This document shows, one piece after another, positions 1 through 6,025 of a DNA stretch of 15,250 nucleotides. Positions within the stretch are counted from its first letter, which is position 1, and every line of letters starts with the position of its first letter. The translations under genes were made by a program, and so were the position numbers. The DNA lies in contig DIZR01000041.1 of assembly GCA_002429425.1 (NCBI GenBank), positions 1,144-16,393 of the forward strand, read 5' to 3'. Source of the DNA: Patescibacteria group bacterium UBA6023. Its GTDB lineage: Bacteria; Patescibacteriota; Minisyncoccia; Phycocordibacterales; UBA6899. Under the pieces are notes generated by a model that did not search any database, was not told the origin of the DNA, and saw only the letters and a list, made by a program, of their open reading frames with translations.

Positions 1-5
1 TATAC

Positions 6-92
6 GGAGGAGTGGCTGAGTGGTTTAAGGCAACGGTCTTGAAAACCGTCGTCCATGTAAGTGGACCGTGAGTTCGAATCTCACCTCCTCCG
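6..92 (+). tRNA. tRNA-Ser(UGA)
   Basis: The cloverleaf is complete. The acceptor stem GGAGGAG (6-12) pairs perfectly with CTCCTCC (85-91), and G92 is the discriminator typical of tRNA-Ser. The anticodon stem is 33-37/45-49 with loop CTTGAAA, giving anticodon TGA at 40-42. A long variable arm (GTCCA...TGGAC, about 51-66) marks the class II serine fold. The T arm is GTGAG-TTCGAAT-CTCAC (68-84). CCA is not encoded (CCC follows the discriminator), so a CCA-adding enzyme must finish it. The 3' acceptor strand is also one arm of an 11-bp inverted repeat described separately. Confidence 0.97.
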
Positions 93-100
93 CCCGTACA

Positions 101-127
101 AAAACCTGCACGATAGTGCAGTTTTTT
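101..127 (+). terminator. Rho-independent terminator after tRNA-Ser
   Basis: Stem CTGCAC (106-111), loop GATA, stem GTGCAG (116-121), then six T (122-127). The A-run at 100-104 extends the pairing. It begins within 10 nt of the tRNA 3' end and is the obvious stop for the tRNA transcript. Confidence 0.85.
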
Positions 128-128
128 G

Positions 129-215
129 TTGGGCGGAGGAGAGCAGGCAACTCCGCAAGAGTACTTCAAATCTCTAATCGCTTTGCTCAAGAGATTTTGG
201 TCGCTGCTTGCCTGC
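129..215 (-). repeat. Nested inverted-repeat block facing tRNA-Ser (tRNA-3'-half-like element A)
   Basis: The gene-free stretch between the tRNA-Ser terminator and pepQ holds nested inverted repeats. GCAGGCAA (143-150) pairs with TTGCCTGC (208-215), AAATCTCT (168-175) with AGAGATTT (190-197), and GCGGAG (133-138) with CTCCGC (151-156). Read on the minus strand, the inner hairpin runs directly into TTTGAAGTACTC, which resembles a T-loop and 3' T-stem. A 17-nt insert follows, then CTCCTCCGCCC, an exact copy of the tRNA-Ser 3' acceptor strand, discriminator and trailer. The T-arm likeness is weak (7 of 12 positions match tRNA-Ser). The acceptor copy is exact. I see no gene between 216 and 333. 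Confidence 0.55.
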
Positions 216-333
216 GAGGGCGGGGCTACTTAGGATTTTATAAGCGAAGCGTGGTAAAATACCCAGTAACCTGTGACTGTAGCGCGCCTCCTTTGTTACT
301 ACCAAGCTCACTAATCGTTTACGATACCAAAAA

Positions 334-1647
334 ATGGAAACACTCTACAAAAAACATTTAGAAAAAATTACTGAAGAAGTAAGAACATTACTTTCTGAAG
401 AAAAGAGTGATGTACTTATTCTCAGTGCCGGTGGAATACATTTTTACCATGCCGATGATCAAGAAGTACTCTTTCGTACCCATGCACACTTTGCGCGTTT
501 CACCCCAGTCACCGGCCCAAACCACATACTTATTATTGACCAGAATGAGCCATTGCCACTTCTTGTAGAATTTCGACCCGATGACTTTTGGGAAGAACAA
601 ACTGATAATTCTCCAACGTTTTGGCGTGAGTATGTGTCATGTTTGGTTGTAAAAAATCACGACGAATTAAAGAAAATTGTTATAGAAAAAGTACATGGGA
701 AGAAACTTATTTTCATCGGTGACACAGAGGGTGCAGAGAGGTTAAAAGAATGGAGTCTTCTGATGCATCCATCACAAAATCTCCTTGGAAAACTTGATTC
801 AAGTAGAGCAAAAAAAACGCCATATGAAATTGCGTGTATTGATGAGGCAAACAAGATTGCCGCGACGGGTCACAAAAAACTACAGGAAATGTTTCTCGAA
901 GGGGCTTCTGAACGTGAAATGTATTATGGTTTTCTTGTCGCTACTGCGACGCTTGCCCACGAACTTCCCTACGAACCGATTATTGCACTCGATGAAAAGG
1001 CGGCAACACTCCACTATCATCATAAAAGAAATTCTCAGATGAACGGAGCGGTATTATTGGTCGATGCTGGAGTTTCAGTGCATGGGTACGCGTCTGACGT
1101 AACACGAACTATACATACATCAAAAGCACATCCGGTATTTATAAATATTTTAAATGACCTTGACTTGTTGCAACAAAAACTCTGTGCACAGGTGAAGCCG
1201 GGTGCAGAGTTTATTGAATTACACCACGCAGCGCATATTGGCATTGCAAATATTCTTATCGAGCATAATGTGCTCTTGTGTTCAAAAGATGAAGCCATCG
1301 ATCATGGTTTTACCCAGGCATTCTTTCCTCATGGTCTCGGACATATGCTCGGGTTACAGGTACATGATGTTGGTAATGCTTCAAGCATAAGCGAACAACA
1401 CCCCCTCAAGAAAAGATACCCACATATCCGCACGAACAGAAAATTTGAAGTTGGTCATGTTACCACGATTGAACCGGGTATTTATTTCATAGCAATACTT
1501 CTCAATCCATTCCGCAACGGAGAATATGCTACCTCATTCAATTGGCGCCTTATTGACGAGCTACTACTCTCAGGTGGGATACGCATTGAAGACAATCTTG
1601 TGGTCACTGAACATGGCGCAGAAAATCTTACGAGAAAATATCTATAA
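334..1647 (+). CDS. pepQ: PepQ-like Xaa-Pro dipeptidase (prolidase), M24 family
   Basis: A 437-residue metallopeptidase predicted to cleave Xaa-Pro dipeptides in the cytoplasm. The length is close to E. coli PepQ (443), and similarity by eye runs from end to end: an N-terminal creatinase-type domain with a PVTGPNH stretch (residues 1-155), then the pita-bread catalytic domain. All five metal ligands are visible: D244 (VDAG), D255 (SDVTRT), H337 (HGLGH), E380 (TIEPG) and E419 (RIED). The probable catalytic H344 is also present (LQVHDVG). The closing TIEPGIYF and GGIRIED blocks are strongly PepQ-like. The start at 334 fits the family N-terminus (YKKH). A weak -10 (TACGAT, 320-325) lies 8 nt before the ATG and there is no Shine-Dalgarno. 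No signal peptide is seen. A general aminopeptidase P role is less likely. Confidence 0.93.
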   Translation: METLYKKHLEKITEEVRTLLSEEKSDVLILSAGGIHFYHADDQEVLFRTHAHFARFTPVTGPNHILIIDQNEPLPLLVEFRPDDFWEEQTDNSPTFWREYVSCLVVKNHDELKKIVIEKVHGKKLIFIGDTEGAERLKEWSLLMHPSQNLLGKLDSSRAKKTPYEIACIDEANKIAATGHKKLQEMFLEGASEREMYYGFLVATATLAHELPYEPIIALDEKAATLHYHHKRNSQMNGAVLLVDAGVSVHGYASDVTRTIHTSKAHPVFINILNDLDLLQQKLCAQVKPGAEFIELHHAAHIGIANILIEHNVLLCSKDEAIDHGFTQAFFPHGLGHMLGLQVHDVGNASSISEQHPLKKRYPHIRTNRKFEVGHVTTIEPGIYFIAILLNPFRNGEYATSFNWRLIDELLLSGGIRIEDNLVVTEHGAENLTRKYL

Positions 1648-1656
1648 AAAATAAAT

Positions 1657-1965
1657 ATGGTTATGTATATTCTTCTGGTGGGCATTGCCGCTCTCATGCA
1701 AATTGGGACAATATATTTTTTAAGAGCAAATTTCTTAGGTAGTTTTCTCTATGCGATACCGCTTATTTTAGCGTATCAATTTTTGTTCCTGTGGAGTTAC
1801 GCAAATGCCCCGAAATTTATAATTATTTGGTTTATCACTACTGCACTGACAAATAGCTTTGCATTTTTATTGGGTTATTTCCTATGGCATGAGCAAGTAT
1901 CTTTATTGAATTTTATTGGAATAGTTTTGGTAATTATTGGGGCTGTATTTTTACAAATTAAATAA
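1657..1965 (+). CDS. Small four-helix membrane protein, DMT/SMR-like
   Basis: A 102-residue, very hydrophobic protein with four predicted membrane helices (about residues 3-20, 27-48, 53-75 and 81-100) and almost no soluble part. Size and helix number resemble small-multidrug-resistance or half-EamA proteins of the drug/metabolite transporter superfamily, and the last helix (FIGIVLVIIGAVFLQ) is typical of them. The substrate cannot be read from sequence. The glutamate in helix 1 that marks classical SMR pumps is not evident (the helix reads LMQIGTIYF), so calling it a drug pump would be unsafe. It starts 9 nt after pepQ and is probably co-transcribed. The ATG at 1663 is an equally possible start. 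No Shine-Dalgarno is visible. Confidence 0.72.
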   Translation: MVMYILLVGIAALMQIGTIYFLRANFLGSFLYAIPLILAYQFLFLWSYANAPKFIIIWFITTALTNSFAFLLGYFLWHEQVSLLNFIGIVLVIIGAVFLQIK

Positions 1966-2100
1966 AAAATATGTCACAAAAAAATTGAGATTTTTAATAA
2001 TTACGGCAAAGTGTACTGTGTATTTTTAGTCACCACGCATGAGAAGATTTCCCCAGCATGATTTGTCGTATTTTGAAATTTCACTAAAGAGTTAGATAAA

Positions 2101-2115
2101 TGCTAAAATGCAGAT
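2101..2115 (+). promoter_or_regulatory. Extended -10 promoter of ruvX
   Basis: TGcTAAAAT (TG at 2101-2102, hexamer 2104-2109) ends 6 nt before the ATG at 2116. The expected start site therefore falls on the start codon, which predicts a leaderless mRNA. No convincing -35 is visible. An A/T-only hairpin (AAAAAT-TGAG-ATTTTT, about 1983-1998) upstream could be a weak terminator of the previous unit. Confidence 0.6.
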
Positions 2116-2508
2116 ATGAAATACCTCGGAATCGATTTCGGCGCAAAGCGAATTGGTGTTGCACTTTCAGACATTGAGGGGCGCATGGCGTTTCCGCATA
2201 GTGTGATGAAAAACGGGAGCGATATTATTCTACGTATGAAGATGCTTTGCGACAAAGAAGGAGTCGATAGGGTCATTATTGGGGAATCTCTTGATCGGAA
2301 TAATAAGGAAAATCCAATTATGAAAAAAATCATACCGTTTAAAACTGCACTTGAGGAGGAACTTGGGTTCCCTGTGTTGTTTCATACGGAAGTACTCACG
2401 TCACAAGAAGCGAAGCTTATTCAAGGAGAGAACGCTATGCACGATGCATCCGCTGCAGCGATCATTTTACAGAGTTATATTGATCGAGAAAATAATCGTC
2501 TATCATAA
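2116..2508 (+). CDS. ruvX: RuvX/YqgF family Holliday-junction resolvase-like nuclease
   Basis: A 130-residue, single-domain RNase H-fold protein of normal family length. The N-terminal signature GIDFGAKRIGVALSD (residues 5-19) carries the first catalytic aspartate, D7. TEVLTSQEA (91-99) matches the family DERLTT-EA block and supplies E92. HDASAAAIILQSYI (109-122) matches the DD-AA-ILQ block and supplies D110. The family is linked to Holliday-junction resolution and to processing of pre-16S rRNA 5' ends; the sequence cannot decide between them. It is the first gene of a short run with the tRNA-binding protein, whose ATG lies 23 nt after its stop. The start matches the canonical N-terminus. Confidence 0.92.
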   Translation: MKYLGIDFGAKRIGVALSDIEGRMAFPHSVMKNGSDIILRMKMLCDKEGVDRVIIGESLDRNNKENPIMKKIIPFKTALEEELGFPVLFHTEVLTSQEAKLIQGENAMHDASAAAIILQSYIDRENNRLS

Positions 2509-2510
2509 TA

Positions 2511-2531
2511 CATGATATACTCTAGTCTATA
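2511..2531 (+). promoter_or_regulatory. -10 element of the tRNA-binding-domain gene
   Basis: TGaTATACT (TG 2513-2514, hexamer 2516-2521) is an extended -10 ending 10 nt before the ATG at 2532. A second hexamer, TATAAT (2528-2533), overlaps the start codon itself and is too close to drive a transcript containing it. The first element predicts a leader of about 3 nt. Confidence 0.5.
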
Positions 2532-2858
2532 ATGTCTACCATAGATGAATTTCATGTTATTGAAATGCAGATCGGCACAATAAAAACTGCCGAATATATT
2601 GAGGGAGCGGATAAGCTCTTGAAACTCTCTGTTGATTTCGGTGGAACAGAGCCGGTGCAGATTCTTTCGGGGATACGCGAGTTTTATCAACCTGAAGACC
2701 TAATCGGAAGACAGTGTCCATTTGTGACGAATCTTGAACCACGAACATTGCGCGGACTTACGAGCTACGGGATGATCCTCGCCGCCGGACCAGCAACTGG
2801 GGGAATAGTATTATTGCATCCAAATAGTGAGGTTCCACCGGGAACGAAGTTGGGATAA
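2532..2858 (+). CDS. Stand-alone tRNA-binding domain protein (MetRS beta / Trbp111-like)
   Basis: A 108-residue OB-fold protein matching the C-terminal domain of methionyl-tRNA synthetase and free-standing relatives (Trbp111, CsaA, EMAP II). The order of motifs is canonical: an N-terminal F-VIEMQIGTI strand (residues 7-18), GADKLLKLSVDFG (25-37), the ILSGIREFYQPEDLIG block (44-59), and NLEPRTLRGLTSYGMILAA (67-85). Known relatives dimerise and bind structured tRNA, either free or as a partner of MetRS. No synthetase is encoded here, so it is either the separated C-domain of a MetRS elsewhere or an independent chaperone-like binder. The ATG at 2532 is chosen because alignment to the family begins at residue 2-3. 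Confidence 0.88.
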   Translation: MSTIDEFHVIEMQIGTIKTAEYIEGADKLLKLSVDFGGTEPVQILSGIREFYQPEDLIGRQCPFVTNLEPRTLRGLTSYGMILAAGPATGGIVLLHPNSEVPPGTKLG

Positions 2859-2891
2859 AAAGCAAAAATTTACAATCTATACGTTTTTTCT

Positions 2892-2927
2892 TTTGCAGAT
2901 GCCTGCTGATTGCGTATAATATGAGTA
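2892..2927 (+). promoter_or_regulatory. Promoter of the pil cluster
   Basis: A -35 TTTGCA (2892-2897), a 17-nt spacer, and a perfect -10 TATAAT (2915-2920) ending 7 nt before the pilM ATG at 2928. The start site should fall at or 1 nt before the start codon. This is the strongest promoter associated with the cluster; the downstream genes have no gaps for their own. Confidence 0.75.
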
Positions 2928-4001
2928 ATGCCTTTCTTTTCTACACCAAACTTTCTTGCAATGCCTGCAGTGGGTCTTGATATTTCCGCCGATGCTCTGC
3001 GCTTTATTGAGTTTGTCCCCGATGGTAAAGGTATGCTTAGGGTGTTGCGTTATGGAAAGAAGAATTTTTTGATCGATACTGTTTCGGAAGGAAACGCTCG
3101 TGGTAAGAAAAATCTTCAAGAAGCGATTGCCGCGTTCGCAAATGAACACAAACTCACCTTTGCAAATATTGCACTCCCCGAAGAACAGGCATATCTTGCA
3201 AACATTCACATTCCTCGTGTTGCATTATCGGAGGTACGTAATGAGATCGAGCTACACCTTGAGGAACATGTGCCTATTTCAGGCTCTGATGCGATATTTG
3301 ATTTTGTCGTTGTGGGAGAAAGTTTAGGTAAGCCAAAGGAAGCAATGGACGTTGTTGTTTCTGTGCTCCCGCGCATTGTTGTTGAGGAGTATTTAGAAAT
3401 TTTTTCTGATACTGGAATTATTCCAAAAGCATTTGAATTTGAGTCACAGGCGATGGCGCGTGCAATCATACCTCGTGGTGATAATGGGACATTTCTTGTT
3501 ATCGATATCGGGAAAATGGTGACAGATATTTTTGTTGCAGCAAATAGCGTAGTGCAGTTTTCCGCGTCACTTGATATTGGTGGACACTATATTACGCAGG
3601 CGATTGAGAAAAAAATGAAAGTTACTTATGAGGAAGCCGAGGCATTAAAGATAAAACATGGATTATTGGGAGGGGAAAAATCAGGAGGAGTAAGTGATGC
3701 GATGATGCCAATTGTCACCGATTTGCGCAATAGACTTATCCGTCATTATTCATATTGGCAAACGCACCATGCTGATAAAGTGGGAGGAAACATTGAGTGT
3801 ATTTATATCACCGGAGGTGGAGCAAATTTGAAAGGCGTGACAGAGTACCTGGGAATGGGGCTCGACGTTAACGTGATTGATGCAAATCCGTGGGTGAATG
3901 TTTGTTCTTTTGAGAATTATATTCCACCACTTACTTTGCATGAGTCACATGGATTTTCTGCTGCTATTGGACTTGCACTACGTAATACATTTTCCGAATA
4001 A
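2928..4001 (+). CDS. pilM: PilM-type actin-like ATPase of type IV pilus assembly
   Basis: A 357-residue protein with the actin/FtsA fold used by PilM. The phosphate-1 strand is AVGLDISADALRFIEF (residues 14-29), the phosphate-2 strand VIDIGKMVTDI lies near 188-198, and the adenosine motif YITGGGANLKGV lies near 297-308. PilM is cytoplasmic and binds the INLLP-like N-terminal tail of PilN, linking the pilus motor to the PilN/PilO inner-membrane platform. Length and motif order agree with the family. It leads a tight four-gene unit, which confirms the assignment. The first 12 residues before the conserved strand may be shorter in vivo (another Met at residue 12), but the promoter position favours 2928. 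Confidence 0.92.
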   Translation: MPFFSTPNFLAMPAVGLDISADALRFIEFVPDGKGMLRVLRYGKKNFLIDTVSEGNARGKKNLQEAIAAFANEHKLTFANIALPEEQAYLANIHIPRVALSEVRNEIELHLEEHVPISGSDAIFDFVVVGESLGKPKEAMDVVVSVLPRIVVEEYLEIFSDTGIIPKAFEFESQAMARAIIPRGDNGTFLVIDIGKMVTDIFVAANSVVQFSASLDIGGHYITQAIEKKMKVTYEEAEALKIKHGLLGGEKSGGVSDAMMPIVTDLRNRLIRHYSYWQTHHADKVGGNIECIYITGGGANLKGVTEYLGMGLDVNVIDANPWVNVCSFENYIPPLTLHESHGFSAAIGLALRNTFSE

Positions 4002-4002
4002 T

Positions 4003-4539
4003 ATGATCAATCTTCTTCCTCCAGGTGCAAAAAAACGTCTTACAAAGGATTTTCGTATTCGCGTGAGTATCGTATCCTTTTGGGTCGTCTTTCTTTTTGA
4101 AATACTCACTCTCATTTTTTTTGTACCATCATATTATGTATTGAGCTTGAGTACTAAAAAACTCACGAATGAGCTTGCACAACGAGAATTATTTATTCCT
4201 GGCCAGAAAAATGATACTGCAATAGAGCTTACGGCAATTAAAAAAGAGCTGGCATTACTAAAGCCAACTGGGGGAGAGGGGGATAACACTCCAACGCGAT
4301 TGCTTGATGAAATTCTTTTGTCGAAGCCACGCGGTATTGAAATAAATTCATTTTCATACGAAAATGTAAAGAATAAGATCGATATCCAACTTTTAGGGGT
4401 GGCAAGTACTCGCGAAGACCTTCTTGGGTTTCGTAAATTATTAAGCGCAAAAACAGATATTGCAGAGGTGAAGTTTGGTTCAGGTTTTATCACCAAGACA
4501 ACCGATATTGAATATGCAATGGTAATTTCATTTAAATAA
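4003..4539 (+). CDS. pilN: PilN-type inner-membrane pilus assembly protein
   Basis: A 178-residue bitopic protein. It opens with MINLLPPGAKKR, the hallmark PilN tail that docks in PilM. One membrane helix follows (about residues 20-45), then a short coiled stretch (about 46-90), then a periplasm-side domain with alternating strands (about 95-178), as in PilN. The ATG at 4003 is chosen over an upstream in-frame ATG at 3898 because of the conserved tail and because it follows the pilM stop by exactly 1 nt (TAATATG). No Shine-Dalgarno precedes it, so translation is probably coupled to pilM. Identification rests on tail, topology and context, since PilN sequences diverge strongly. Confidence 0.88.
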   Translation: MINLLPPGAKKRLTKDFRIRVSIVSFWVVFLFEILTLIFFVPSYYVLSLSTKKLTNELAQRELFIPGQKNDTAIELTAIKKELALLKPTGGEGDNTPTRLLDEILLSKPRGIEINSFSYENVKNKIDIQLLGVASTREDLLGFRKLLSAKTDIAEVKFGSGFITKTTDIEYAMVISFK

Positions 4540-4540
4540 T

Positions 4541-5065
4541 ATGAAACGTACTTTATCGATAATGATTGCCCTCCTTGTTCTTGACGCTGCTGGCGCTCTG
4601 GGATTATGGTTTGGGTATACAATAATACAAGATAAAAAAACAGAAGAAACAACGCTTCATGAAAAAATTACCGAGGTAATTCAAAAAAGAAATAGAGAGA
4701 TTGGACTTGGGCGAACGCTCGCGGCAGTCAAAGATGATCGTGCTGAATTATTAAAATTTCTGTATGATCCAAGTGAAGATGGCCAAGTTCAGTTCGTTTC
4801 ACAGATCGAACAGCTTGGTACTACGACAACAAAAACACTCGTTGAAACGCAATCACTTGTATTCATCAAACAAGAACCCCCGAGCTTACGAGGAGATTTT
4901 ACTCTCAAAGGACCATGGGATAATATATATTATTTCCTACGTCTCCTCGAAGAATTTCCATCACGTCTGGTGATTAATCATTTCAAGGTGACACACACAT
5001 CTGGTGAAAAGATTTGGACAGGAACAGTGCAGGTCGATTTAAAGAGTTTAAGGATTAATAAATAA
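4541..5065 (+). CDS. pilO: PilO-type inner-membrane pilus assembly protein
   Basis: A 174-residue bitopic protein. A very short cytoplasmic start (MKR) is followed by one membrane helix (residues 4-26), a charged helical region likely to form a coiled coil (about 30-75), and a C-terminal ferredoxin-like domain. The block LRGDFTLKGPWDNIYYFLRLLEEFPSRLVINHF (about residues 115-147) fits the PilO pattern of G-y---F-----p---. PilO pairs with PilN to form the alignment platform between motor and pilus base. It begins 1 nt after the pilN stop (TAATATG), again without a Shine-Dalgarno. Overall primary-sequence conservation is low, so topology and gene order carry much of the assignment. Confidence 0.86.
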   Translation: MKRTLSIMIALLVLDAAGALGLWFGYTIIQDKKTEETTLHEKITEVIQKRNREIGLGRTLAAVKDDRAELLKFLYDPSEDGQVQFVSQIEQLGTTTTKTLVETQSLVFIKQEPPSLRGDFTLKGPWDNIYYFLRLLEEFPSRLVINHFKVTHTSGEKIWTGTVQVDLKSLRINK

Positions 5066-5066
5066 T

Positions 5067-5480
5067 ATGCAAAAATTTCACCTCGACTCACTTTTTGCTT
5101 TTTTCCCCACATCCTTTCGAAAGGCTGCAGTAGTTAGTCTAAATCCGAATCTCGTGTGGAAAGTAATAATTACTCTTGCTGTTCTTGCGACTATTTTCAG
5201 TGCAATCAGTGCAGTATATTTTTATCAATGGGTGTCTCTTTCTGGTGGTGGGGTGGTAACGAATAAGCCCGAAAAAGATACCCTGTCAGTCGGAGAAATT
5301 CGTGCAGTAGTCGATATTTATAAAGCGAAACAAACACATTTCCAAGAATTACTTTTGACACGCCCAATTGCGCCAGCATTAGGGAAAGACTCAGGTGTTA
5401 CAGTAGTATCGGATGTGCCATCAGGAGATGTACTCAATATGGAAAGTGCGGGAACAATATCTGCAGCACCGGTACCATGA
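5067..5480 (+). CDS. Unrecognised single-pass membrane protein, fourth gene of the pil cluster
   Basis: A 137-residue protein I do not recognise by sequence. It has a cytoplasmic N-terminus of about 30 residues, one membrane helix (about residues 32-55, VIITLAVLATIFSAISAVYFY), a short helical segment rich in charged residues (about 70-95), and a low-complexity tail rich in Ser, Gly, Val and Pro that ends in APVP. It starts 1 nt after pilO with the same TAATATG junction, so it is translated with the pil genes. Position four after PilM-N-O is where PilP lies in Proteobacteria, but PilP is a lipoprotein and no lipobox is seen, so I do not call it PilP. It closes the cluster; no pilin or motor ATPase is in the window. 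Confidence 0.75.
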   Translation: MQKFHLDSLFAFFPTSFRKAAVVSLNPNLVWKVIITLAVLATIFSAISAVYFYQWVSLSGGGVVTNKPEKDTLSVGEIRAVVDIYKAKQTHFQELLLTRPIAPALGKDSGVTVVSDVPSGDVLNMESAGTISAAPVP

Positions 5481-5531
5481 TGATGCGATGATTTTATATC
5501 GCGATGGAGGAATTTCTCGCTGACGGCGCGT

Positions 5532-5615
5532 GATTGGTGGTTTTGCAGACAAAACTTCACCAATCTTTCGAATCCTGCCCATGAGCCGAACCATCGGCTC
5601 ATTCGGGGGGCACCA
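5532..5615 (+). repeat. tRNA-3'-half-like element B (matches tRNA-Lys)
   Basis: In order: a hairpin with arms GATTGGTG+GTTTTG (5532-5545) and CAAAAC+CACCAATC (5550-5565, with a 2-nt TT bulge); TTCGAATCCTGCC (5567-5579), identical to the T-loop, 3' T-stem and first acceptor base of tRNA-Lys; an 8-bp hairpin insert ATGAGCCG-AACCAT-CGGCTCAT (5581-5602); then CGGGGGGCACCA (5604-5615), close to the tRNA-Lys acceptor strand and followed by an apparent CCA. It lies on the strand opposite tRNA-Lys, about 200 nt from that tRNA's 3' end. The 5' half of a tRNA is absent, so it is not a functional tRNA. Confidence 0.6.
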
Positions 5616-5666
5616 TAAAAAAATTCCAGTGTGGTGACATAAATTCTGGGTCACGAGTTTCTATGT

Positions 5667-5777
5667 TTTTTGATTCGCGTTGCGAACAAAAATCTAAGAA
5701 CTCTCGACCCCGACTCGTCGTTTTTAAAAAAGTCAGAAGGATAACTTTTTTAAAAACATACTCCGTCTCACAAAAGC
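5667..5777 (+). repeat. Hairpin-rich segment, possible tRNA-3'-half-like element E
   Basis: A hairpin TTCGC-GTT-GCGAA (5674-5686) extended by flanking T and A runs is followed by CTCTCGACCCCGAC (5701-5714), which has a T-arm-like cadence. Then comes a perfect 14-bp inverted repeat, GTTTTTAAAAAAGT (5720-5733) and its complement (5744-5757), with a 10-nt spacer. ACTCCGTCTCACAAAAG follows. The order of parts repeats that of element B, but the tRNA likeness is loose. Together with element B and the terminator it fills the 336-nt gene-free region between the pil cluster and tRNA-Lys. No protein-coding gene is evident there. Confidence 0.4.
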
Positions 5778-5778
5778 T

Positions 5779-5804
5779 GAAAATCTCCCGCAGGGGAGAT
5801 TTTC
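5779..5804 (-). terminator. Terminator of tRNA-Lys, probably bidirectional
   Basis: A perfect 11-bp stem, GAAAATCTCCC (5779-5789) and GGGAGATTTTC (5794-5804), with a 4-nt loop. The A/T ends give a short T-run in both directions, so it can serve tRNA-Lys (minus) and transcripts from the pil side (plus). An outer 8-bp stem CACAAAAG (5769-5776)/CTTTTGTG (5811-5818) encloses it and takes in the last two bases of the tRNA. Confidence 0.75.
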
Positions 5805-5816
5805 TTGACGCTTTTG

Positions 5817-5889
5817 TGCCCCCGGCAGGATTCGAACCTGCGACCGTCTCGTTAAGAGCGAGCTGCTCTACCAACTGAGCTACGAAGGC
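5817..5889 (-). tRNA. tRNA-Lys(CUU)
   Basis: Reading the minus strand, acceptor GCCTTCG pairs with CGGGGGC through two T-G wobbles, and the discriminator is A. The D arm GCTC...GAGC and T arm GCAGG-TTCGAAT-CCTGC are regular. Anticodon loop CTCTTAA gives CTT (Lys). The outermost anticodon-stem pair is a G-A mismatch. CCA is not encoded. A likely -10, TATAGA (complement of 5896-5901), ends 6 nt upstream, so transcription would begin at or near the first tRNA base. Confidence 0.95.
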
Positions 5890-5959
5890 ATTTGTTCTAT
5901 ACTTCCTCTGTTTATTTTAGCGTAACTTCTATTATCTGCAAAACAGTTATGAAAGCATG

Positions 5960-5996
5960 ATTATCAGATACATTCATTATGAATGTATCTGATAAT
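5960..5996. repeat. 37-bp perfect palindrome
   Basis: ATTATCAGATACATTCAT (5960-5977), one central T, then its exact reverse complement (5979-5996). It sits 71 bp upstream of tRNA-Lys and 29 bp upstream of the -35 of the EamA-type gene, between two divergent promoters. Neither side carries a T-run, so it is not a standard terminator. A dimeric operator or a cruciform site is possible. Confidence 0.9.
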
Positions 5997-6025
5997 GTAG
6001 CAGACTTCAAACGGAAAATCAATGC

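Noticed and set aside
129..215. Repeat blocks as a CRISPR array or insertion sequence
   Set aside because: There are no regularly spaced direct repeats with spacers, no cas gene and no transposase. The repeats are inverted and differ at each tRNA.
68..361. 97-codon plus-strand reading frame over the tRNA-Ser 3' end
   Set aside because: It starts inside the tRNA, runs through the terminator and hairpin block, and has no recognisable protein features.
4134..4652. 172-codon minus-strand frame across pilN
   Set aside because: It is antisense to a well-supported pilus gene and has no family features.
5532..5615. Element B as a functional tRNA gene
   Set aside because: There is no 5' acceptor strand, D arm or complementary 5' T-stem strand; only the 3' portion is tRNA-like.
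5663..5878. Plus-strand frame containing PAGFEPATVSLRASC
   Set aside because: This string is the well-known false translation of antisense tRNA; here it is the complement of tRNA-Lys.
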